Shown here one piece after another: positions 8,889 through 15,726 of a stretch of 20,810 bases of DNA. The stretch is taken from positions 1 through 20,810 of the forward strand of contig CANQIR010000001.1 in NCBI GenBank assembly GCA_947624095.1. The letters are read 5' to 3'. This DNA is from an uncultured Bacilli bacterium (GTDB lineage: Bacteria > Bacillota_I > Bacilli_A > RF39 > UBA660). Position 1 is the first letter of the stretch; every line of letters begins with the position of its first letter. The position numbers and the translations under genes were made by a program. The notes below the pieces were generated by a model. That model saw nothing but the letters and a program-made list of their open reading frames with translations. It was not told the DNA's origin and searched no databases.

Positions 8889-10623
8889 ATGGCTCCTATC
8901 CTTAGCTCCCAAAACTAAAAAATATCTAATTATTGGTATTACTTTCTGCATCTTAAATAGCTTACTATCTATTGCTACTCCTCTATTAATTGCCAAAAGT
9001 ATCGATAATGCCGTTTCTAATATTCACGAAAGAGTTAGCATCGCTCCTAAATATCAATGTGATGAATATAACACTTGCCTTATCATCCCTACTCCTATTC
9101 CCACTTATATTTCAAAGCCCGTTTTACCATGCCTCTTTAGTGCAGTCATTATTTTTATTCTTTGTGCTATTCTTGACTATTTCCAAAACCTCTTTATGTA
9201 TCGTCTTGCTACTACCATCACTTTCACTTTAAGACAAAAAGTCAATTCCAAAATCTTTAGTTTACCAACTATTCAATATGGTAATAGTACTAAAGGCGAA
9301 ATTACTTCTTTAGTTGTTAATGATATCGAAGCCATTAATTCATCTCTTGCTAGTGACTTATCCGAGTCTATCTCCTCTATAATTCTTTTTATTGGTACTC
9401 TAATTGCTATGCTTACTATCAGCTTTAAACTCTCTCTTATCATCATTGTTACTGTCCCAATTCTCTTTATTTTCCTTGCTATCATCCTTAGTAAAGGTGA
9501 AAAACATTTTAAATCTTACCAAGAAGAGCTTGCTAAATATAATAGCTTTATCGAAGAATCCTATTCCGGTTTCCAAACTATCAAACATCATAATGCTACA
9601 GAAATATTTCAAAATACCTTAACTAACTACACTAAAGAACTCAATAAATCTTCTAAACTAAGTCAGTTTCTTTCCTCCCTAATGTATCCATTTACTAATT
9701 TAATTAGCCGCCTTACCTTTGTCATTACTTGTCTTTATGGTTCCCTTTCTTTACTTTCTGGCAAGATGAGCTTAGGTACTCTAGAAGCCTTCCTTTCTTA
9801 TGCCAAAAATATTAATGAACCATTATTAAATCTATCCAGTCTTACTACCACTTTTGAAACTATAAACAGCGCTTCTACTCGTTTAAAACAACTAATCGAT
9901 TTACCTAATGAAAAAACTAAATCCTTAACTAACTATAATCTAAAAGGTAATATCGTTTTTCAAAATATTACTTTTAGTTATGGTCACCAAAATGTTCTTA
10001 ATAATATTTCTTTTAATATAAAAGCCGGTCAAAAGATTGCTATCGTCGGCGCTACTGGTAGTGGTAAATCTACTCTAGTTAAATTACTATTGCAATTCTA
10101 TGAACCAAGTAGTGGAACTATAACTATTGATAATATTCCCCTTTCTAATATCCATCCTCATAACTTACGTACTAACATTGCCTACATTCCCCAAGATTTA
10201 TTCCTCACTACTGCAACTATTAAAGATAACATTCTCTTTAACCAAAATACCAATAAATACGAAGAAGCCTTAAAACTTATTACTATTCCCGACGATTACT
10301 ACTATGACTCTGAACAAAATAGTCTATCTATCGGCGAAATACAATTAGTCACTATCGCCCGTGCTCTCATTAAAGATGCTCCTATTATCATCTTAGACGA
10401 AGCCACCTCTAACCTCGATACTCACACCGAATCTAAAATCACCAATGCTCTAGCTAATATAATGCAAAACAAAACTTCTATTATTATTGCTCACCATTTA
10501 ACAACCATTAAAAAATGTGACCAAATCATAGTTTTAAAAGATGGTCACATTGTTGAAATCGGTACTCATCAAGAACTTCTTAAAAATAAATCCCATTACT
10601 ATCATCTATATAAAGATAACTAA
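8875..10623 (+). CDS. Heterodimeric ABC exporter, catalytic subunit
   Basis: A 582-residue partner of the preceding half-transporter. TM domain is about 1-340, NBD about 356-582. Walker A is GATGSGKST (392-400), Q-loop Q440, Walker B IIILDE with catalytic Glu509, and H-switch His540. Its signature, however, is LSIGE (484-488) instead of LSGGQ. In the dimer, its complete Walker/His set faces the intact ISGGQ of the other subunit (consensus site), and its broken signature faces the other subunit's degenerate set. The loop between TM1 and TM2 (about 46-84) is longer than usual, polar and Pro-rich, and holds C62 and C68 (CX5C). BmrD carries an extracellular insertion in the same place. The start is the ATG at 8875 behind an excellent AAGGAGGTG (8862-8870). 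The gene overlaps the upstream gene by 14 bases, implying coupled translation. Its stop overlaps that of the convergent gene. Confidence 0.94.
   Translation: MKIIKWLLSLAPKTKKYLIIGITFCILNSLLSIATPLLIAKSIDNAVSNIHERVSIAPKYQCDEYNTCLIIPTPIPTYISKPVLPCLFSAVIIFILCAILDYFQNLFMYRLATTITFTLRQKVNSKIFSLPTIQYGNSTKGEITSLVVNDIEAINSSLASDLSESISSIILFIGTLIAMLTISFKLSLIIIVTVPILFIFLAIILSKGEKHFKSYQEELAKYNSFIEESYSGFQTIKHHNATEIFQNTLTNYTKELNKSSKLSQFLSSLMYPFTNLISRLTFVITCLYGSLSLLSGKMSLGTLEAFLSYAKNINEPLLNLSSLTTTFETINSASTRLKQLIDLPNEKTKSLTNYNLKGNIVFQNITFSYGHQNVLNNISFNIKAGQKIAIVGATGSGKSTLVKLLLQFYEPSSGTITIDNIPLSNIHPHNLRTNIAYIPQDLFLTTATIKDNILFNQNTNKYEEALKLITIPDDYYYDSEQNSLSIGEIQLVTIARALIKDAPIIILDEATSNLDTHTESKITNALANIMQNKTSIIIAHHLTTIKKCDQIIVLKDGHIVEIGTHQELLKNKSHYYHLYKDN
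10508..10551 (-). terminator. Terminator of the orphan operon, inside the ABC gene
   Basis: On the minus strand, a 9-bp perfect stem AATGTGACC (10543-10551) / GGTCACATT (10514-10522) with a 20-base loop leads into a T-rich run (ATTTTTTAATGG, about 10506-10515). It lies about 70 bases past the stop of the 404-residue gene, within codons for residues about 545-559 of the ABC subunit. On the plus strand no U-tract follows it, so it should act on minus-strand transcripts only. Confidence 0.65.
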
Positions 10624-11834
10624 CATACTTCTTCTGGAAATTTCTTGATTAAAATTACCTGTTCATTATTTGGTACTAACTCACAATTAGTACCTATTTT
10701 ATTTGTTTTATCTGCTATTAGATTTTTCCCTGTAGCAACATTTTCTAAATTAGCAAAGCTGTTAATAAATACACAATCATCCACAATACATTCTGAAAAA
10801 TCTGCAAATGGTAATGCCACATTCGTAAAATCACAACCAGTTAAATCTCTTTTATATACTTTCTGAAAATCAATCATAAAATGGGTCCCGGAAAAATCTA
10901 TCCCTCTAATATCAGCTCCTGCAAAATTCAAAAGCGTTGGATTTACTTTTCTTAAAACTTCATTACTTCGATAAAATTCTCTAATTACTTTCACTCCATC
11001 TACTATCTCAAAAAATTCCTCTGGTTTTATTACAACGCTTCTAGTATCACCAATCACTGCTTCTATCAAAGCATAAGTTGGTAATCCTCTAACTTCATTT
11101 TTTCTGCTAGCATCTACTACATCATAATAATCCCAAATTAAATCATTACTATCTAATCTATTAGCTAATTCTCTTTCTTCCAATAAAGGATACTTAACTC
11201 TATATTCATTATTTATATCCTGATAAATTGAAGATAGATAAACTGGTAAATCTTTCTCCTTAACTGACATACTTTTCAATAACTCTTTAAATACTTCTTC
11301 ACTAACTAAATAATAAAATTCCCCTTTATTTACTATTAAAATATTCTTACTATCTTTACTAGGTACAAAATTAACTACTCGCCTTACTCCATTAACTTCA
11401 AAAGTTTTTCTTAAATAAGCTACTTCATCTATCTGAATAACTAAGTGAGCCCAAGACGATTCTATTACTACCGGCATCATCGCTTCTTTCATTTCTTCAT
11501 ATTCTTCTAATCTTTGCGTTAGATACATTTCATATAAAGTCTTTAATCGATTACCATTCACTTTATTTAATTCAATATCTATACCATCACTATCTCTACA
11601 AATTCTTCCTGTTTCTTTACCATCTTCAAATACTCTTACTAACTTTCCATCATAATAAGTCTCAATATTAGACTTGTCATACCCGCTAGTTGAAAAAACT
11701 AAATTAGATATCTCATGACATATTAAAGCAAAGTGATAAAATCTCCCAACTACATCATAAAAAGTCAAGCCATTTACTTCTTTTCTTTCATTAATAAATT
11801 GCCATATCTGTTCATTTAAATTTTGCTTTTTCAT
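10620..11834 (-). CDS. Uncharacterised protein with C-terminal pentapeptide-like repeats
   Basis: I do not recognise the family of the first 300 of its 404 residues. No signal peptide or TM helix is visible, so it is probably cytosolic. It is acidic/mixed and rich in Val, Glu, Tyr and Asp. Residues about 301-356 read as degenerate pentapeptide repeats (LLNFAGADIRGIDFSGTHF, then LTGCDFTNVALPFADFSECIVDDCVF), with the A(D/N)LxX-like pattern centred on Phe/Leu. These normally fold as a right-handed beta-helix used in protein binding. The number of coils is small, about four or five. The ATG at 11834 has GGAG upstream, overlapping the stop of the gene before it (four bases between the genes). It is therefore the last gene of a three-gene operon with two paralogues. 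Its stop (10620-10622) overlaps the ABC stop, and its terminator lies in the ABC gene. Confidence 0.8.
   Translation of the reverse strand: MKKQNLNEQIWQFINERKEVNGLTFYDVVGRFYHFALICHEISNLVFSTSGYDKSNIETYYDGKLVRVFEDGKETGRICRDSDGIDIELNKVNGNRLKTLYEMYLTQRLEEYEEMKEAMMPVVIESSWAHLVIQIDEVAYLRKTFEVNGVRRVVNFVPSKDSKNILIVNKGEFYYLVSEEVFKELLKSMSVKEKDLPVYLSSIYQDINNEYRVKYPLLEERELANRLDSNDLIWDYYDVVDASRKNEVRGLPTYALIEAVIGDTRSVVIKPEEFFEIVDGVKVIREFYRSNEVLRKVNPTLLNFAGADIRGIDFSGTHFMIDFQKVYKRDLTGCDFTNVALPFADFSECIVDDCVFINSFANLENVATGKNLIADKTNKIGTNCELVPNNEQVILIKKFPEEVC
10672..10710 (+). terminator. Terminator of the ABC operon, inside the convergent gene
   Basis: On the plus strand GGTACTAA (10672-10679), loop CTCACAA and TTAGTACC (10687-10694) make a perfect 8-bp stem. 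TATTTTATTTGTTTT follows it. It begins 48 bases after the ABC stop codon and lies within the last codons of the convergent 404-residue gene. Confidence 0.75.
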
Positions 11835-11838
11835 TATC

Positions 11839-12819
11839 TCACTCCGAATCTAATGTTAACTTCATAAACATTACCTTTTCCTCATCCTTAGCATCCACAA
11901 GTTCTTGCATTTGCTTTGCTAATTCCTTTAATTCATTACATACCGCAATATTTCCATTATAAGCTGCCATCAAAATACCAGGAATTTCATCTTTAAAACC
12001 ATAGCGTCTTACTAAATTTCTCATTTCTTCTTCTGTTTTTTGTTCTGCCAATGGCCACATATCTAAAAAATTTCCACTTTTCTTTACATAAAATGCCTTA
12101 ATATATTTAGTTACTTTATCCTGCTTCTGTAATGCATAAGCTCCACTAGTTATTGTCCTAATTAAACCATAATCTTTAATAGTTGCTAAAGTATAACCAA
12201 GTCTTCCACTATCAAATTCATAACGCGAATAATACTTTGCCGTTCTTGGTAAAAATCCCCGAATATCATATCCATTTTTATTACAATGCTCATCAATTGA
12301 TACCACATCTATTCTTCTAGTATGAAATCCATAAATTGGTACTTTACCATTCACTTCTCTATACATCTGTTGATACCTTATATCACAAGCCGTATCATTT
12401 TTCTTATTATATTGAATATGATAAATAAATCCATCATACCCATCAATATCTTCTTTTACCAATTTCCTAATTCCAATTAAATGCTCAATACCCTCTTTAT
12501 CAACTAACATTGTATCATCTAAAGTATTACCCGTCCCAATTATATCTTCAGCATAACGAAAGAATAAAGAATCATTACCTATTGCTACCATTGCTAAACT
12601 ACCGTCTTTATGTAACGAAAAAGGCGTTATAGAATAATCCTCATTATCACTCTGTAGATAAATCCCATTAAGTCCATCCCTAGCAATAAAACCCAATCTA
12701 CCATCTTTTAAAACTGCATACAAAGCTAATTCATGGTCTTCAAAATACTCATAAATATGACCCATAATATTGGGAATCATTGCTAATACTTCATCATTAC
12801 ATTTAATTATCTCCATCAT
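11839..12819 (-). CDS. Uncharacterised protein, second of two tandem paralogues
   Basis: 326 residues, no recognised family, no signal peptide or TM segment. It is clearly related to the upstream 325-residue protein. Shared landmarks in the same order are: an N-terminal helix with ...YEYF/YDVF; IQYN/VQYN followed by RYQQ/WYQQ (residues 136-151 here); YTLATIKDYG (209-218) against YTLATMKDCG; and a C-terminal block ending RRYGFKDEIPGILMAAYN against RSMGFSLQVPKILIDEHN. Identity is otherwise low, so the duplication is old. The first in-frame ATG is at 12834, but GGAGAG placed seven bases before the ATG at 12819 favours the later start (12816 is also possible). With it the gene overlaps the upstream gene by 17 bases. 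It stops with TGA at 11839-11841, within the ribosome site of the next gene, so all three are likely coupled. Confidence 0.8.
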   Translation of the reverse strand: MMEIIKCNDEVLAMIPNIMGHIYEYFEDHELALYAVLKDGRLGFIARDGLNGIYLQSDNEDYSITPFSLHKDGSLAMVAIGNDSLFFRYAEDIIGTGNTLDDTMLVDKEGIEHLIGIRKLVKEDIDGYDGFIYHIQYNKKNDTACDIRYQQMYREVNGKVPIYGFHTRRIDVVSIDEHCNKNGYDIRGFLPRTAKYYSRYEFDSGRLGYTLATIKDYGLIRTITSGAYALQKQDKVTKYIKAFYVKKSGNFLDMWPLAEQKTEEEMRNLVRRYGFKDEIPGILMAAYNGNIAVCNELKELAKQMQELVDAKDEEKVMFMKLTLDSE

Positions 12820-13780
12820 CAATATTCTCTCCATTCATTCGATATTTTAACACTTCTGGTTTACCATCTATAAACTCTTTACTTGTTTCAAAATCCTTCA
12901 TATACATCGCTAACTCTTTATATATTTTCACTTCCGGAATATCGTCATTATGTTCATCAATTAATATCTTTGGTACTTGTAAACTAAATCCCATACTTCT
13001 TAGCTTAGCATATATTTCTTCTAACTTATATTGTGGACAAAAAGGAAATCCCGTAAAAGCATAATAATTACTTGTTAGAAATAACTCACGATAATATCTC
13101 GTAATTGCCATAGTTTCATTCAAACTTACCACATTATTTCCTATTACAGCTGCCATTCCACAATCCTTCATAGTAGCTAATGTATAATATAATGGTTCAT
13201 CTCGATAATCAAAAGTCCTTTTTACAAATGTTTGCTTACTAAATGGTAGTACAAATTTCTTCCCTCCCAAATTACCAAATTTTTCAATTTTTATCACAAA
13301 AGGTTCTACTAAATGATAAGGATAAATCCTTGAATTTTCATCTTCTACATTCTGTTGATACCACAAATAAACTCGCAAATCTTTCTGTGAATTATATTGT
13401 ACATACCTTACAACTCCATAATAACCTTCATCATCAGGTTCACCTTCCCTTTTAAAACAATCTAAAAATTCATTAATTACTCCCCCGCGTTTTTGAAATA
13501 CCCTTTTACCATCAACCACTTGCATTTCATAATCTTCAAAAGCCACCGCTGATATCTGATAATTTTCATCAACTGTAAACATCTCAATATTGACTATGTT
13601 ATCTTCTTCTAACCTTAACAGGGTAAAAACATCAGCCAATCTATGTAGAATATATTCTTGTCCTTCAATAATTACTTTATAATAAATCCCATCAACACTT
13701 TGAAATACATCATAACACGCCTGAAAAACTGGTTGCAATCTTTTAACATCTTCATTACTTAAACTACCTATTGTTAGCAT
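12803..13780 (-). CDS. Uncharacterised protein, first of two tandem paralogues
   Basis: 325 residues, no recognised family, predicted cytosolic. Rich in Tyr, Val, Glu and Asp. The N-terminal half (about 1-110) shows beta-strand-like alternation (YYKVIIEGQEYILHRL, NIEMFTVDENYQISAVAF). The C-terminal half holds the blocks shared with the next gene: VQYN (127-130), WYQQ (140-143), YTLATMKDCG (199-208), the pattern T-x-Y-x4-F around 227-234, and GFSLQVPKILIDEHN (264-278). The repeated fold and conserved motif suggest a substrate or partner site rather than random drift. No catalytic signature is apparent. The ATG at 13780 follows GGTGA with a five-base gap, and a TATAAT lies upstream, so this is the promoter-proximal gene of the operon. 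The C-terminal tail (ENIDDGDN) is encoded by the stretch that also holds the next gene's ribosome site and start. Confidence 0.8.
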   Translation of the reverse strand: MLTIGSLSNEDVKRLQPVFQACYDVFQSVDGIYYKVIIEGQEYILHRLADVFTLLRLEEDNIVNIEMFTVDENYQISAVAFEDYEMQVVDGKRVFQKRGGVINEFLDCFKREGEPDDEGYYGVVRYVQYNSQKDLRVYLWYQQNVEDENSRIYPYHLVEPFVIKIEKFGNLGGKKFVLPFSKQTFVKRTFDYRDEPLYYTLATMKDCGMAAVIGNNVVSLNETMAITRYYRELFLTSNYYAFTGFPFCPQYKLEEIYAKLRSMGFSLQVPKILIDEHNDDIPEVKIYKELAMYMKDFETSKEFIDGKPEVLKYRMNGENIDDGDN

Positions 13781-13802
13781 AAAATCACCAACTTTTCTTC
13801 CT

Positions 13803-13808
13803 ATTATA
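13803..13808 (-). promoter_or_regulatory. -10 element of the three-gene orphan operon
   Basis: On the minus strand TATAAT (13803-13808) lies 23 bases before the start codon, leaving a short leader. The expected -35 position falls in the U-tract and distal stem of the typA terminator and has no good match (TAGATT at 17 bases). The call rests on the -10 alone. Confidence 0.45.
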
Positions 13809-13821
13809 ACTAAAGGTCATT

Positions 13822-13847
13822 AAAAAATCTACAAATTAATGTAGATT
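13822..13847 (-). terminator. Rho-independent terminator of typA
   Basis: On the minus strand AATCTACA (13840-13847), a 6-base loop and TGTAGATT (13826-13833) form a perfect 8-bp stem, followed by four more Ts (13822-13825). It begins five bases after the typA stop. Confidence 0.8.
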
Positions 13848-13851
13848 CTTT

Positions 13852-15657
13852 CTATTTTCTATTTTCTCTATATCTTTCATTAGGATCTAGAATTTTCTTT
13901 CTAATTCGAATATCCGTAGGAGTAACTTCTACATATTCATCATCCTCAATAAACTCTAAAGCTTCTTCTAAAGAAAATTTCTTTGGTTTAATTAATGCAA
14001 TAGCTTCATCAGTACCACTAGCTCTTGTATTAGTTAATTGTTTATTTTTACATGGATTAACATTTAAATCATTATCACGATTATTAATTCCTACTACCAT
14101 ACCGACATAAACATCCGTAGCAGGTTCCACAATTAAAGTACCTCTATCCTGTAAATTAAATAATGAGTACCCTAAAGTCTTACCATTTTCCATTGAAACC
14201 AATACCCCATTCTTTCTTCCACTAATTGGTCCCACATAAGGTTTATAAGCTTCAAAACTCCTTACCATAATTCCTTCACCTTTAGTATTGGTAATAAATG
14301 CACTCCTATAACCAATTAAACCTCTAGTAGGTGCTGAAAACTCTAAATGAGTATAATTCTCTTCATTATTAGATACCACTTCTAATACTGCTTTTCTTTC
14401 TTGTAAATCATTAATTACAGTACTTGCATAATCACTAGGACAATTAACAATTACTCTTTCAAAAGGTTCACACTTAACACCATCAACCTCTTTATATAAT
14501 ACCTCCGGTTTAGATACACTAAGTTCATAACCCTCTCTACGCATATTCTCTAGCAATATAGATAAGTGTAGTTCTCCTCTACCAGAAACCTTATATCCAT
14601 CACTATTAGGTAATTCCTCAACTATTAAACCCACATTAGTCTCTAATTCTTTATCTAATCTTGCTTTAATATGTCTATTAGTTAAGAACTTCCCACTACG
14701 TCCTGCAAAAGGAGAATTATTAACTAAGAAATTCATTGATAGAGTTGGTTTTTCAATTTCTATTGGTGGTAATGGATCAATAACATCTTTTGTACATATA
14801 GTATCTCCAATTGAAATATCACTACATCCTGCAACAATTACTATATCACCATAATAAGCAACCTCTTTACTTACTCGATGAATTCCTTCATTAACAAATA
14901 ATTTAGATACTCTAAAAGATTCTACCTTACCATCATTTTTAACTAATGATACAGTCTCTCCATCTTTTATCTTCCCTTTTGTAATTCTTCCAATTCCTAA
15001 TCTACCAATATAATCATCATAATCAAGTGAACTTATTTGTAATTGTAAATTATCATTTTCATTACCTTCATAAGGTTTAACCTGTTTTAAAACTACATCT
15101 AGTAAAGGAGCAATAGAATCACTTTCTTCATCCATTGATAACTTGGCAATTCCATCTCTAGCTACTCCATAAACAATTGGAAAATCAAGTTGTTCATCAG
15201 TTGCATTCAATTCCATAAATAAATCAAATGTCATATCGACAACTTCTTTAACTCTTGCATCTTTTTTATCAATTTTATTAATGAAAAGAATTGGTCTTAG
15301 ATTTTGTTCAAGTGCTTTCTTAAGAACAAATCTTGTTTGAGGCATAGGTCCCTCTGCACTATCCACAATTAAAATAACTGTATCAACTGTTTTAATAATT
15401 CTTTCAACTTCACTACTAAAATCCGCATGTCCTGGTGTATCAACGATATTTATTTTATAATCCTTATATCTAATAGCACAGTTTTTCGAATAAATAGTAA
15501 TACCTCTTTCTCTTTCAATAGCATCACTATCCATTACACAATCTACAACTTCTTCATTAGCTCTAAATACTCCATTTTGATTAAGTAAAGCATCAACCAA
15601 AGTACTTTTACCTGCATCAACATGGGCAACTACTGCTATATTAATAATTTTTTCCAT
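13852..15657 (-). CDS. typA: Ribosome-associated GTPase TypA/BipA
   Basis: A translational GTPase of the EF-G/LepA class that binds ribosomes and assists 50S assembly and growth under cold or stress. Its 601 residues are the normal length. G1 is AHVDAGKS (11-18), G2 the RERGIT segment (49-54), G3 DTPGH (73-77) and G4 NKID (127-130). Domains II, III and V follow, and the family-specific C-terminal domain with the TNTRASGTDEAI block and a basic end (RIRKKILDPNERYRENRK) closes it. The ATG at 15657 has only a modest GGGTG ribosome site (15665-15669), seven bases away. The next gene upstream on the same strand is an orphan protein 69 bases away with no good terminator, so co-transcription is possible. 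The leader contains alternative pairings described separately. Confidence 0.97.
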   Translation of the reverse strand: MEKIINIAVVAHVDAGKSTLVDALLNQNGVFRANEEVVDCVMDSDAIERERGITIYSKNCAIRYKDYKINIVDTPGHADFSSEVERIIKTVDTVILIVDSAEGPMPQTRFVLKKALEQNLRPILFINKIDKKDARVKEVVDMTFDLFMELNATDEQLDFPIVYGVARDGIAKLSMDEESDSIAPLLDVVLKQVKPYEGNENDNLQLQISSLDYDDYIGRLGIGRITKGKIKDGETVSLVKNDGKVESFRVSKLFVNEGIHRVSKEVAYYGDIVIVAGCSDISIGDTICTKDVIDPLPPIEIEKPTLSMNFLVNNSPFAGRSGKFLTNRHIKARLDKELETNVGLIVEELPNSDGYKVSGRGELHLSILLENMRREGYELSVSKPEVLYKEVDGVKCEPFERVIVNCPSDYASTVINDLQERKAVLEVVSNNEENYTHLEFSAPTRGLIGYRSAFITNTKGEGIMVRSFEAYKPYVGPISGRKNGVLVSMENGKTLGYSLFNLQDRGTLIVEPATDVYVGMVVGINNRDNDLNVNPCKNKQLTNTRASGTDEAIALIKPKKFSLEEALEFIEDDEYVEVTPTDIRIRKKILDPNERYRENRK

Positions 15658-15664
15658 TAAAAAA

Positions 15665-15719
15665 CACCCACTTTTTCAAACACTCTTAAAAGAGTACAAC
15701 AAAATGAGTGATTTTGCAA
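15665..15719 (-). promoter_or_regulatory. typA leader with candidate promoter and competing hairpins
   Basis: On the minus strand TTGCAA (15714-15719), 17 bases and TACTCT (15691-15696) could be a weak promoter. In the same stretch ACTCT/AGAGT (15682-15686 with 15691-15695, 4-base loop) forms a hairpin. CACTC (15706-15710) could instead pair with GAGTG (15681-15685) or with the GGGTG ribosome site (15665-15669, one G-U). The promoter and the full set of pairings cannot both matter, since initiation near 15684 would remove the upstream strand. Confidence 0.3.
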
Positions 15720-15726
15720 CAAAAAT

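Noticed and set aside
8990..9622. Several 70-80 codon frames overlapping the second ABC gene on both strands
   Set aside because: They lie entirely inside a well-supported ABC coding region in other frames and have low-complexity composition.
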